NCBI GenBank assembly: GCA_963801715.1
Contig: CAWDGB010000002.1
Span: forward strand, 248,001-312,000
Reading direction: 5' to 3'
Length of the DNA: 64,000 bases
From: CAVVJA01 sp963801715
GTDB lineage: Bacteria > Actinomycetota > Actinomycetes > Mycobacteriales > Jatrophihabitantaceae
Part shown: positions 17,374-26,236 of the stretch, piece by piece
Position numbering within the stretch: the first letter of the stretch is position 1
How the letters are laid out: each line of letters begins with the position of its first letter
Notes under the pieces: model-generated
Seen by the model: only the letters and a program-made list of their open reading frames with translations
What the model was told of the DNA's origin: nothing
Database searches by the model: none
Position numbers and translations under genes: made by a program

Positions 17374-18744
17374 TCAGCACTCGATGACGTTGACCGCCAG
17401 ACCACCGCGTGCGGTCTCCTTGTACTTGACCTTCATGTCGGCGCCGGTCTCGCGCATCGTCTTGATCACTTTGTCCAGGCTGACGATGTGGATGCCGTCG
17501 CCTCGAAGCGCGATCCGCGCGGCATTGATCGCCTTCACCGCGGCCATGGCATTCCGTTCGATGCACGGCACCTGTACCAGACCGCCTACCGGGTCGCAGG
17601 TCAGGCCGAGGTTGTGCTCCATGCCGATTTCAGCTGCGTTCTCGACCTGATCTGGAGTTCCACCCATTACCTCGCACAACGCACCGGCCGCCATCGAGCA
17701 GGCCGAGCCGACCTCGCCCTGGCAGCCGACCTCGGCTCCGGAGATCGAGGCGTTCTCCTTGTAGAGCACGCCGATAGCGCCGGCGGTGAGTAAGAACTCG
17801 ACCACACCGTCGTCCGATGCGCCCGGCACGAAGCGCGCGTAGTAGTGCAGTACCGCGGGCAGTACCCCGGCGGCGCCGTTGGTCGGTGCGGTCACCACGC
17901 GACCCCCAGCGGCGTTCTCCTCGTTCACCGCCAGTGCGAACAAGTCGACCCAGTCGATGACTCGCAACGGATCTGTCGAGTACGGCTCCTGGCACAACCG
18001 TTGGTAGAGCTCCGGCGCCCGCCGCCGCACCCGCAGGCCGCCCGGCAAAGTGCCGTCATGCGACCAACCGTTATGCACACATTCCTGCATGACGCCCCAG
18101 ATGCTGAGCAAGCCCGAACGAATATCGTCGGCGGTTCGCCAGCTGGTCTCGTTCGCCAACATCACGCCGCTGATCGGCAGCCCCGATTCAGCGCATCGGT
18201 CCAGCAACTCCGCCCCGGTGGTGAACGGGTAGCGCACCTGGGTGTTGTCCGACTTGATGCGGTCGGCCCCGGCGGCCGACTCATCGACAACGAACCCGCC
18301 GCCGACCGAGTAGTAGACCCGCTCTCGCAGCACAGCGTCGTCGCGGTCGAGGGCGACGAAGCGCAGCCCGTTCGGGTGGAACGGCAACGAGGTCCGCCGA
18401 TGCAGCACCAGGTCGTCGTCGCTGAACGCGACATCGTGCTTGCCGAGAAGCGCGATCCGGCCCTGCTCGCGCACCTCGGCTGCCCGGCTCAGGAGCGTAG
18501 CGGTGTCGACCGTCTCCGGCGCCTCGCCGAGCAGGCCCATGATCACGGCCCGATCGCTACCGTGGCCGTGGCCAGTGGCACCCAGCGAGCCGTAGAGCTC
18601 GGCGCGCACACGGTGCACCTGATCGAGCACCCCGTCGTCCAGCAATGCGGTGGCGAAGATGCGCGCCGCCCGCATCGGCCCGACAGTGTGCGAGCTGGAT
18701 GGGCCGATGCCTACGGAGAACAGGTCGAACACGCTGATGGTCAC
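17374..18744 (-). CDS. sdaA: L-serine ammonia-lyase, iron-sulfur type, single chain
   Basis: Converts L-serine to pyruvate and ammonia with a [4Fe-4S] cluster. The 456-residue chain fuses the beta domain (FDLFSVGIGPSSSHTVGPMRAA at the start) with the alpha domain. The cluster-binding cysteines are seen in GCQGEVGSACSMAAGALC near residue 340 and in LTCDPVGGLVQVPCIERNAMA near 390. The start is GTG 18744. It is convergent with the efflux gene and divergent from the siderophore-interacting protein. The enzyme is oxygen-sensitive, which matters for a host that also carries CO dehydrogenase and CydDC. Confidence 0.95.
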   Translation of the reverse strand: MTISVFDLFSVGIGPSSSHTVGPMRAARIFATALLDDGVLDQVHRVRAELYGSLGATGHGHGSDRAVIMGLLGEAPETVDTATLLSRAAEVREQGRIALLGKHDVAFSDDDLVLHRRTSLPFHPNGLRFVALDRDDAVLRERVYYSVGGGFVVDESAAGADRIKSDNTQVRYPFTTGAELLDRCAESGLPISGVMLANETSWRTADDIRSGLLSIWGVMQECVHNGWSHDGTLPGGLRVRRRAPELYQRLCQEPYSTDPLRVIDWVDLFALAVNEENAAGGRVVTAPTNGAAGVLPAVLHYYARFVPGASDDGVVEFLLTAGAIGVLYKENASISGAEVGCQGEVGSACSMAAGALCEVMGGTPDQVENAAEIGMEHNLGLTCDPVGGLVQVPCIERNAMAAVKAINAARIALRGDGIHIVSLDKVIKTMRETGADMKVKYKETARGGLAVNVIEC

Positions 18745-18840
18745 ATCACCATCGTCCCCCGAAATCGGCCTGAGCGTGCGCCCACCGAGCAGCTAACCGG
18801 GCGGCACCGGCCACGGATCGCCGACGAATACCGTGAACCG

Positions 18841-19560
18841 GTGAGCACGATCCGACGCACCCCGCAGCACAGCGCGACCGTGGTCGCGGTGCGCGACCTC
18901 ACGCCTCGGATGCGTCGGCTGACCGTATCCGCTCCAACACTGCGCGGCTTGTGCCCGAGACCGGCCCAGGACGTCGAACTGCTGCTGACCGACGACACCG
19001 GGCGGCGCGTCAAGCGCCGATACACGATCCGCCACGCCCGTCCAGGCGCCGGTGAATTCGACCTGGACGCGTTGTTGCATGACACCGCGCACAGTCCCGG
19101 CGCCCGGTGGGCCGCGAACGCCCAGCCGGGCGACTCGGTTGCCTTCGTTGGTCCCCGCGGCCGGCTGGAGCTGACCGACGCAGATTGGCACCTGTTCGTC
19201 GGCGACGAGTCGGCGCTGCCCGCCATCGCCGAACTGGTCGAGGCCCTACCGCGCGAGCAAGCGGCCATCGCCATGCTCGAGGTCGGCGATGCCACCGACG
19301 AACTGACCTTGTGCCGCCCGCACGGCGGTGAGCTCGAGACGCACTGGATTCATCGCGAGGGCGCCCAACCGGGCCAGCCGGACATGCTGTCGACGGGATT
19401 GGCCGGCCTGCCGCCGAGACCGGGCACCGGCCATGGGTATCTGCTCGGTGAAAGCCGCGCCATGGTCGCCCTCCGCCCGCGCCTCCGCGAGTATGGCCTC
19501 GAGGACGCCGCCATGTACCTGAAGGGTTACTGGAACCTCGGCCGAGTTGCGCCGAGATGA
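18841..19560 (+). CDS. siderophore-interacting protein (ViuB/SIP family flavin reductase)
   Basis: A 239-residue cytoplasmic ferric-siderophore reductase-like protein. The FAD-binding barrel contains RRYTIRHARPGAGEFDLD (residues ~59-76), followed by GDSVAFVGPRG. The Rossmann-like SIP domain ends with the family hallmark AMYLKGYWNLGR. GTG 18841 begins right after the sdaA divergent spacer; the longer open frame runs through sdaA in antisense and is not credible. No siderophore gene is adjacent. Its stop codon lies inside a palindromic repeat at 19556-19604. Confidence 0.88.
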   Translation: MSTIRRTPQHSATVVAVRDLTPRMRRLTVSAPTLRGLCPRPAQDVELLLTDDTGRRVKRRYTIRHARPGAGEFDLDALLHDTAHSPGARWAANAQPGDSVAFVGPRGRLELTDADWHLFVGDESALPAIAELVEALPREQAAIAMLEVGDATDELTLCRPHGGELETHWIHREGAQPGQPDMLSTGLAGLPPRPGTGHGYLLGESRAMVALRPRLREYGLEDAAMYLKGYWNLGRVAPR

Positions 19561-19604
19561 TCTTGGACTTATCGACTCCAGGTGGCCTCAACTCCGAGAT
19601 CATC
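19556..19604. repeat. palindromic GATGATCTTGG element
   Basis: GATGATCTTGG at 19556-19566 pairs with CCGAGATCATC at 19594-19604 (one G-T wobble) and the left arm contains the stop of the upstream gene. The core GATCTTGGACTTA recurs in a second element at 45396-45440, so this is a dispersed intergenic repeat that may also act as a terminator. Confidence 0.6.
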
Positions 19605-19717
19605 GGAGAGCGAGCAGGAAGACCGGCCCACGAGCGTCGCAGGTGGCCGCTGCCCCGATCGGCCAGACCGCGACGACGGTCTGTTCCGACCGGCTGCGCG
19701 AGTGCCAAGATCGCGTT

Positions 19718-21355
19718 ATGACCAGCCCGCGCGCCGGACAGCCGGCGGCCCCCGAGGATTTGATCGACGTCAGCGCGCTCATCGCGGCTTATTACGATCT
19801 GCATCCCGATCCGGCGATACCGGAACAGCGGGTCAGCTTCGGCACGTCAGGACACCGGGGGTCGTCGCTCACCACGACGTTCAACGAGGACCACATCATC
19901 GCTACGAGTCAGGCGATATGCGAGTACCGCGCGGGACAAGGCATCAATGGCCCGCTGTTCCTCGGCGGCGACACCCACGCACTGACCGAACCGGCGACGA
20001 CGTCCGCCCTCGAGGTGTTCGCCGCGAACAATGTCACCGTTCTCATCGACTCCCGAGACGGATACACACCCACCCCGGCCCTGTCGCGCGCGATCCTCGC
20101 ATACAACGCCGATCGGTCGGCGGGCCTTGCCGACGGTGTCGTGGTGACGCCATCGCACAATCCGCCGTCCGATGGCGGCTTCAAGTACAACCCTCCGGAC
20201 GGAGGACCGGCCGGCACCGATATCACCGGCTCGGTTCAGAACCGTGCCAACGAGTTGCTCGCCGACGGATGCCGGGGGGTACGACGGGTTCCATCGGCCC
20301 AGGCGCGGGGCGCTGAAACGACGCGGCGTTACGACTACCTGGACGAGTACGTCGGTGCGCTTTCCAGCGTGCTCGACCTTGACGCAATCCGCTCGTCCGG
20401 GCTGCGCATCGGCGCCGATCCGCTCGGCGGGGCGAGCGTCGCCTACTGGGGCGAGATCGGGTCGCGCTACGGCCTCGACCTGACCGTCGTCAATCCTGAC
20501 GTCGACCCCACGTTCCGGTTCATGACCCTCGACTGGGACGGCAAGATCCGCATGGACTGCTCGTCCCGGTACGCAATGGCCTCACTCATCGCGCGGCAGC
20601 ACGACTTCGACATCGCGACCGGCAACGACACCGACGCCGACCGGCACGGCATCGTCACACCCGACGGCGGACTGATGAACCCGAACCACTACCTCGCCGT
20701 GGCCATCCAGTATCTCTACGAACGACGCACGTCGTGGCCGGCTCACACATCGGTCGGCAAGACGCTCGTCAGCTCGTCGATGATCGACAAGGTTGCCGAA
20801 GGACTCGCGCGGCCGCTCTTGGAGGTGCCGGTCGGCTTCAAATGGTTCGTGCCCGGGCTGCGCGATGGATCCGTCGCGTTCGGCGGCGAGGAGAGCGCGG
20901 GCGCCTCGTTCCTCCAGCAGGATGGATCGGTGTGGACCACCGATAAGGATGGGATCATCATGTGCCTGCTGGCGTCGGAGATCACCGCGGCAACCGGTCA
21001 GACGCCCTCGGCGCACTACCGCGCACTGACGGCTAGCTACGGCGAACCGGCCTACGCCCGCATCGATTCACCCGCCACCCGCGAGCAGAAGGCTGTACTC
21101 GGCCGGTTGTCGCCCGAACAGGTCACCGCCGACGAGCTGGCGGGCGAGAAGATCCTTGCCAAGCTGACGACGGCGCCCGGCAACGGGGCACCCATCGGCG
21201 GGCTGAAGGTGGTCAGCGAGTCAGGCTGGTTCGCCGCACGTCCGTCGGGCACCGAGGACGTCTACAAGCTCTACGCCGAGTCCTTCCGCGGGCCGGAACA
21301 TCTGGCTCAGATCCAGGACGAAGCACGCTCCATCGTTGCGAACGCGCTTGGCTGA
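19718..21355 (+). CDS. pgm: phosphoglucomutase, alpha-D-glucose phosphate-specific
   Basis: Interconverts glucose 1-phosphate and glucose 6-phosphate in glycogen, trehalose and sugar-nucleotide metabolism. The 545-residue length is exactly that of the bacterial family. Landmarks are FGTSGHRG near residue 45, the phosphoserine loop TPSHNPPSDGG near 147, the Mg loop DTDADRHG near 308, and the phosphate-binding RPSGTEDVYKLYAES near 510. I start at ATG 19718; the frame extends 5' through the repeat but has no start support there. GalE and MalQ elsewhere in the window use its products. Confidence 0.95.
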   Translation: MTSPRAGQPAAPEDLIDVSALIAAYYDLHPDPAIPEQRVSFGTSGHRGSSLTTTFNEDHIIATSQAICEYRAGQGINGPLFLGGDTHALTEPATTSALEVFAANNVTVLIDSRDGYTPTPALSRAILAYNADRSAGLADGVVVTPSHNPPSDGGFKYNPPDGGPAGTDITGSVQNRANELLADGCRGVRRVPSAQARGAETTRRYDYLDEYVGALSSVLDLDAIRSSGLRIGADPLGGASVAYWGEIGSRYGLDLTVVNPDVDPTFRFMTLDWDGKIRMDCSSRYAMASLIARQHDFDIATGNDTDADRHGIVTPDGGLMNPNHYLAVAIQYLYERRTSWPAHTSVGKTLVSSSMIDKVAEGLARPLLEVPVGFKWFVPGLRDGSVAFGGEESAGASFLQQDGSVWTTDKDGIIMCLLASEITAATGQTPSAHYRALTASYGEPAYARIDSPATREQKAVLGRLSPEQVTADELAGEKILAKLTTAPGNGAPIGGLKVVSESGWFAARPSGTEDVYKLYAESFRGPEHLAQIQDEARSIVANALG

Positions 21356-21371
21356 GTTGGGCCTAGCGGGG

Positions 21372-22527
21372 TCAGCCCGGGCAGCGAGGTGGCAGTCGCT
21401 TCGTGACAATGCTCGTTGACGCAAGGAAGCCCGTGGACGCCGTGGCGTACAGGACCCCGTCGGTCGACGTTATCGGGCCCATGAGTTCCGGCCAGCTCGC
21501 CAGCTCAGCTCCGGTCCGTGGATCGAGGCACGACACCCCTCCGGAGCCGTAGGCGATCCACAGGACATGCCGTCCCGGCCACACGACGACACCCGACCCC
21601 ACCTTGCGTTCCACAGCCAGCGCCGATTGCCGGTCCGGCCCACTGATGAGCCAGATGTGCCGCCCGGCACCGAAGCCGCCGGCCCAGGCCATGCCGTCGA
21701 CGACGGCGACTGACGATCGGCCCGTCGTTACCAGATCGTCGCGCCCGACATAGAGGTTGGTGATATCGATCCCGTAGGTCTGGCCCGGCAATCCGGTCGT
21801 GACCGCGAGCACCCGATCACGCGACGGATCGGCTGCGATGTCGTACGTGTAGCGGTACGAGCCGGGCACTAGCACGGGGCGGCCGGTGGGTCCCGAGACG
21901 ACGTAGACGCCCGCGTCTGAGGCCAGCCACAGCCGGCCGCCGAGCGGGGCGGCCGCGTTGACCCAGCTCGGAATGGTGACGCGTCCTCGCCGCGCGAGGG
22001 TGCGACTGTCGTATGCCGTTGCCGAGCCGAGAGTCCTCTCGCCGCCCAAGAACCCAGACCAGATGCTTAGCCGGATCATCGACCAGCGCGAAGCCACTCC
22101 GCGGGGCCCGGACCACGCGAGGCGCCCCATGGGGGTCGCGCAACGCCAGCTGGGGTGGGTTGGCCGAGAGTACGTACAGCCCAGTACCGGTCGCCACCAT
22201 GGCCAACAGTTGATTCTGGGGCAGCTGTGGAGCTGGAAGTTGCGACACGGTCGGGCTTGGCAGCACGGCCGGCGTCGGTGCGGCAGTCACCGGACGATCG
22301 GATCGGCCCCCGGCTGTGACGCGTATGACCGTCACGGCCATCAGCATCGCCACCGCCAGCCCTACCGCTGCCCACCCGAGCCGGCGACGCCGCAGCTCGC
22401 CCACCCCTGACAGATCGACCGGGCCGGGAAGCTCCTCGACGGGCCCCGCACTCGGGTCCGCGGCCGCGAGCCACACGATGTCCGAGTCCGGACCGCGGTC
22501 CGTTCGGCTATCCACCACACCCCTCAC
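21372..22527 (-). CDS. membrane-anchored propeller-like protein A, with one frameshift
   Basis: A short cytoplasmic head (DSDIVW), one membrane helix (RRLGWAAVGLAVAMLMAVTV) and a Pro-rich linker are followed by ~290 extracytoplasmic residues of repeating beta-strand units such as RLWLASDAGVYVVSGPTG and GVSCLDPRTG, typical of a beta-propeller. It is a tandem paralogue of the protein at 22538-23662, sharing VSCLD and the C-terminal CPG (possible disulfide). The reading frame shifts at a CCC run, 22045-22047: VWVLG before and GERTLGSATAYDS after join when one base is removed. Likely start is one of three GTGs at 22515-22527. Function unknown. Confidence 0.65.
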
Positions 22528-22537
22528 ATGTGCCCCT

Positions 22538-23662
22538 TCAGCCCGGGCAGCCACGGGGGATGACGTGCTGCGCGAGGCCGGACGTGCCCATGGAGTACAG
22601 GATCCCTCGGCGAGCCGCGATCGGGCCACTCAGGCCCGGCCAGCGAGCGAGCGTCGCCCCGGTTCGAGCGTCGAGGCAGGACACTCCGGCGGCATTACTG
22701 ACCCACACGACGTGCTGTCCTGGTGAGACGGTGGCACCGGCGCCCACGGCGCGATCGACCTCGAGTGGCGGACCCACACTCCGGGCATCCGGGTCGATGC
22801 GGAACACATGCTGGGCCGGGCCGAATCCGGCGACCCACACTGCACCATCCACGATCGCGAGCGATGACCGGCCGGTGGGGAGCTCCGCGATACTCCGGAT
22901 CGTGCCGGATGGCGTGATGCTCAACAGCTGGGCTGGCATTGCGATGGTCACGGCAAGGAGCCGGTTGTGAGCGGGTTCGGCGACGACGGACACAACGTCC
23001 CGCCAGGCGTGGGACACGAGCGCCGCTGCAGTGGCGCCGCCTCGGAGCACGTAGACGCCGCCATCGGTGCCGAGCCAGATCACGTCGCCAAGCACGGCGG
23101 CTGAGTTGACCTGGCTGGGCAGTCGCACGACCGACAACTGCGTCAGGGTGTCCAGGTCGTAGGACGATGCGGTCGCTCCGTCGCCGTCCGCAGCGGCAAA
23201 CACCCATAGCCGGCCGGTTGAACGATCGACCAGCAGGTCCGTCGCGCCGAGTGGCGCGGTCACCCGAGCAGGCGCGTGAGTTCCGTCCTGCCGAGTGAGC
23301 TGCGCCGGCTCGGCGGTCAGCGCGTAGATCGCCGCGTCGGTCGCCGCCATCGCGATCACGTGGTGCGCGCCGACCGGCACCGCGTAATGACCCTCGGCGA
23401 CTGCAGCAGGCGCGGCGACCGGGCCCGCTGCGACCGGGCCGGGCGCGGGCACACCTACATCTCGGACTGCCCCGACCGACACCGTCGCGATGACCGCCGC
23501 ACCGGCTAGCGCCCACCGAACGATCCGCCCCAGACGCCACCGCCCGGGCGGAGTCGGCGACGCTTCGCCGATCACCTCCTCGGCCGCCGCCGCGGCGCCG
23601 TACTCCGGCGTCCGCATCCAGACGACGTCGGAGTCCTGGCAACGTTCGGAAACGCAGGTCAC
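22538..23662 (-). CDS. membrane-anchored propeller-like protein B
   Basis: An intact 374-residue paralogue of the preceding protein. It has a cytoplasmic N-terminus of ~45 residues, a single membrane helix (RIVRWALAGAAVIATVSVGAV), and then about four sheet-like repeats (IYALTAEPAQL, VIWLGTDGGVYVLRGG, AVWVAGFGPAQHVFRID, VSCLDARTGATLARWPG). It ends PRGCPG. GTG 23662 is aligned with the equivalent valine in the paralogue. The two genes form a pair with an 11-23-bp spacer and point away from a LuxR-type regulator. I do not recognise a named family; a sensor or scaffold outside the membrane is a guess. Confidence 0.72.
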   Translation of the reverse strand: MTCVSERCQDSDVVWMRTPEYGAAAAAEEVIGEASPTPPGRWRLGRIVRWALAGAAVIATVSVGAVRDVGVPAPGPVAAGPVAAPAAVAEGHYAVPVGAHHVIAMAATDAAIYALTAEPAQLTRQDGTHAPARVTAPLGATDLLVDRSTGRLWVFAAADGDGATASSYDLDTLTQLSVVRLPSQVNSAAVLGDVIWLGTDGGVYVLRGGATAAALVSHAWRDVVSVVAEPAHNRLLAVTIAMPAQLLSITPSGTIRSIAELPTGRSSLAIVDGAVWVAGFGPAQHVFRIDPDARSVGPPLEVDRAVGAGATVSPGQHVVWVSNAAGVSCLDARTGATLARWPGLSGPIAARRGILYSMGTSGLAQHVIPRGCPG

Positions 23663-23820
23663 GACCCGTCCCAGTGTTCTCCTGCGAGCGGCGCGGCGCA
23701 GCCGTAGCCCGCTTCGTCGATCCGCGTGACGACCGGGCCTCGAACCCCCATACTCTTTGGCACCGGTCCGCCGCACGCTTCGGACGCCCCCAGGCGGCCG
23801 CGGACCGTCCGGGGGGGACG

Positions 23821-24537
23821 ATGAACGACGCTGCGCTAGGCGCGCGTGATGTCGGCGCTCAGTCCTCCATTGAGCGCATCACCGGCGCTAGCGCCCTGGG
23901 CAGCGTCACCGCGCACTACGTGGAGTCCTGTAGCGAGGAACTGCTGTCAATCTCGCCCGGCCGCGTTCCGAGCCGCCTAGACGCCCGGTCGCGGCTCGCC
24001 GCCGCCGTGGCCACCGGGGAACGGGCTGTCAGCCGGCGGACCATTTACCACCAGCGAGCGGTGCGCGACCGGGTTACGCAGCGATACCTCCACCAGCTCG
24101 TAGAGCTTGGCGCCCTGGTCCGGCTGGCCGAATGCATTCCCGCCCGGGCAATTATCGTCGACCGCACGGTCGCCCTGCTGACCGTTCCTGGCCAACGCGG
24201 GCCCGACGAGCAGATGGCGGTCGTCCGTGATCCCAGCCTGGTGGCCTGGTTGGTCGTGAGCTTCGAGCAGTTGTGGGCGGATTCGATGCCGCTTGCGGAG
24301 CCAACCTCCATGCAGCAGGACATCCAGCTCGCACAGACGCAGACGGCCATCCTGCGCATGCTGGCCGATGGTGAGAAGGACGAGGCCATCTCGCGGCGGC
24401 TGTCCATATCCGTCCGCACCTGTCGTCGACACATCGCGGACTACATGGCCAAGGTGGGGGCCTCGAGCCGTTTCCAGGCTGGCGTCATCGCGGCGACTAG
24501 TGGCTACCTCGCGTCACCTTTCCTGGGCGGCCCGTAG
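23821..24537 (+). CDS. LuxR-type HTH transcriptional regulator
   Basis: A 238-residue protein with a TrmB/phospholipase-D-like middle (RRTIYHQRAVRDRVTQRYLHQL, then AIIVDRTVALL). The C-terminal LuxR-like helix-turn-helix is TQTAILRMLADGEKDEAISRRLSISVRTCRRHIADYMAKVGA, residues ~160-205. There is no receiver or sensor domain. ATG 23821 sits behind a run of seven G, a usable ribosome site; the frame reaches further 5' into the divergent promoter region. Stand-alone regulators of this architecture are common beside actinobacterial peptide and secondary-metabolite loci; here it stands between the propeller pair and a small Cys-rich ORF, its probable targets. Confidence 0.82.
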   Translation: MNDAALGARDVGAQSSIERITGASALGSVTAHYVESCSEELLSISPGRVPSRLDARSRLAAAVATGERAVSRRTIYHQRAVRDRVTQRYLHQLVELGALVRLAECIPARAIIVDRTVALLTVPGQRGPDEQMAVVRDPSLVAWLVVSFEQLWADSMPLAEPTSMQQDIQLAQTQTAILRMLADGEKDEAISRRLSISVRTCRRHIADYMAKVGASSRFQAGVIAATSGYLASPFLGGP

Positions 24538-24575
24538 CCGGCACAGATCCACGTTGCAGACACAACCACATCGGG

Positions 24576-24815
24576 ATGATGATGAAATTCCCCTCGAGGT
24601 GGTGCTTCGTGCTTGGACAGCGCCGGAACATCGTGGCCGCAGCCGCCCTCGGTGCGATGGTCGTGCTCGCACCGACGTCCGGTGCTATGACCACGCTGAC
24701 ATCCAGCTGTGGCTGCTGTTGCGCCCACCAGAGCGGGTCGGTCAGCCAGAGCGTCGCGCGAACCCCCCGTCGACGACGCTCCGGGCGGCCGCAACAGGTC
24801 CGAACCGAGCAGTGA
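24576..24815 (+). CDS. small Cys-rich peptide with signal-like N-terminus (candidate)
   Basis: Up to 79 residues. A basic stretch (GQRRN) and a hydrophobic segment (IVAAAALGAMVVLAP) end in TSGA, like a signal peptide. They precede a Thr/Ser/Cys cluster TTLTSSCGCCCAH with four cysteines in five positions, and an Arg-rich tail. Start is uncertain: ATG 24576 lacks a good ribosome site, and a GTG ~39 bp downstream follows GAGG. It lies 38 bp after the LuxR-type regulator, same strand. Could be a secreted metal-binding or modified peptide, or a chance ORF; no maturation enzyme is visible. Confidence 0.35.
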   Translation: MMMKFPSRWCFVLGQRRNIVAAAALGAMVVLAPTSGAMTTLTSSCGCCCAHQSGSVSQSVARTPRRRRSGRPQQVRTEQ

Positions 24816-24860
24816 GGCCGGCCGTGTACGCGGTGGGGGATGGCCAGATAGGACGCCAGG

Positions 24861-25736
24861 ATGCAAGTACCAGCGCCGTTTGACTACGCGCGAGCCCGCA
24901 GTGTGGACGATGCGATCGCACTCCTGGAGGAACACGGCGAGGACGCCCGGCTCGTGGCTGGGGGCCACAGCCTGCTGCCGATGATGAAGCTTGGCCTCGC
25001 ATCTTTTGAAATGCTCATCGACATCAACGACCTCACTGACCTAACTCGCATCTGGGTTGAGGGCGACGTGCTGCGTATCGGCGCGATGGTGCGGCACGCG
25101 GATCTTCTTGCGTCCGCAGTCGTTGGCGAGCAGTACCGAATGCTGCATGAGGCCGAACGGGTGATCGCCGACCCTGTGGTACGCAATCGGGGAACCGTTG
25201 GAGGGTCGCTGTGTCACGCGGATCCCGCCGAGGACCTCTCCGCCGCTTTGGGTGCCCTTCGCGCCGAATGCGTCGTGCGCGGGTCCAGCGGCGAGCGGGT
25301 GGTGCCATTGCGCGAGCTCACTACCGGTCCGTACGAGACAGTGCTAGCACCCGCGGAGATTCTCACCGAGGTTCGCATTCCGATTCGGCCGGGCGCAGGC
25401 AGCGCGTACACGAAAGTCGAGCGACGGGCGGGCGACTGGGCGGTCGCGTCAGCGGGCGCCGTCGTATGGCTCGATGGAGAGGCGATCTCCGAGGTCGGGA
25501 TCGGCCTCGCCGCAGTGGGAGCTCCGCACTCCGTTGCCGCCGCGACCGAGGATGCGATCCGGGGCCGACAGGCAGACGACGAGACGATAGACGTGGCGGG
25601 CGAGCGCGCCGCCGCAGAGTGTCGGCCGGCTACTGACCAACGAGGTCCCGCTGACTACAAGCAGGCGCTGACCGGCGAGTTGACCCGACGGGTGCTGCGC
25701 ACCGCCATTGCGCGCTGCCGCGGACAGGAGGCCTAG
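24861..25736 (+). CDS. coxM: aerobic CO dehydrogenase, medium (FAD) subunit
   Basis: The 291-residue flavoprotein subunit carries electrons from the iron-sulfur subunit to the respiratory chain. FAD-binding motifs AGGHSLLPMMKL (residues ~33-44) and GTVGGSLCHADPAED (~112-126) match the vanillyl-alcohol-oxidase-type domain of the xanthine dehydrogenase family, where AGGHS and TVGG define CoxM. The C-terminal CODH_C domain follows. It is first in the order M-S-L typical of form I enzymes and ends 2 bp before coxS. Slightly odd: the C-terminal ~90 residues are short and Ala/Arg-rich. Confidence 0.93.
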   Translation: MQVPAPFDYARARSVDDAIALLEEHGEDARLVAGGHSLLPMMKLGLASFEMLIDINDLTDLTRIWVEGDVLRIGAMVRHADLLASAVVGEQYRMLHEAERVIADPVVRNRGTVGGSLCHADPAEDLSAALGALRAECVVRGSSGERVVPLRELTTGPYETVLAPAEILTEVRIPIRPGAGSAYTKVERRAGDWAVASAGAVVWLDGEAISEVGIGLAAVGAPHSVAAATEDAIRGRQADDETIDVAGERAAAECRPATDQRGPADYKQALTGELTRRVLRTAIARCRGQEA

Positions 25737-25738
25737 TG

Positions 25739-26236
25739 ATGCAGGTGCAGATGACTGTCAACGAGCAGCCAGTCACTCGCGAGATCGAACCCCGGCTGCT
25801 ATTGGTGCATTTCCTCCGCGACGAGCTCGGGCTGACCGGGACGCACTGGGGGTGCGACACATCCAATTGCGGAGTATGCGTGGTGTCAATGGACGGAGTT
25901 CCGGTGAAGAGCTGCACTGTCCTCGCCGCGATGGCCGACGGCCGCACCGTGCGCACCGTCGAGGGCCTCGAACGCGACGGGGAACTCGACCCGGTCCAGC
26001 AAGGATTTATGAACGAACACGGGCTGCAGTGCGGTTTCTGCACCCCGGGCATGATGATCACCGCGCGGGCGCTGCTCGACGAGAATCCCGATCCGACGCC
26101 CGCTGAGATCCGCGAGGCAATTTCCGGGCAGCTGTGCCGGTGTACTGGCTACGAAAACATCGTGCGCGCGATCCGGTGGGCGGCTACCCATCCGCGGCCT
26201 GCCGCAGCCGCGACGACCGAGGCGGTACCGACATGA
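25739..26236 (+). CDS. coxS: aerobic CO dehydrogenase, small ([2Fe-2S]) subunit
   Basis: A 165-residue iron-sulfur protein that relays electrons from the Mo-Cu site to FAD. The plant-ferredoxin-type cluster ligands are seen in GCDTSNCGVCVV (residues ~40-51) with a later SCT. The proximal cluster ligands are in GLQCGFCTPGM and GQLCRCTGYENIV (~99-137). AGGAGG precedes ATG 25739 by 7 nt; a GTG 3 bp earlier overlaps the coxM stop. Its stop overlaps coxL by 4 bp (ATGA), so the three subunits are made in step. Confidence 0.95.
   Translation: MQVQMTVNEQPVTREIEPRLLLVHFLRDELGLTGTHWGCDTSNCGVCVVSMDGVPVKSCTVLAAMADGRTVRTVEGLERDGELDPVQQGFMNEHGLQCGFCTPGMMITARALLDENPDPTPAEIREAISGQLCRCTGYENIVRAIRWAATHPRPAAAATTEAVPT

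Noticed and set aside
21372..24815. Full lanthipeptide or thiopeptide cluster around the Cys-rich ORF
   Set aside because: No dehydratase, cyclase, YcaO or radical-SAM gene is present within several kb; only the candidate peptide and regulator are seen.
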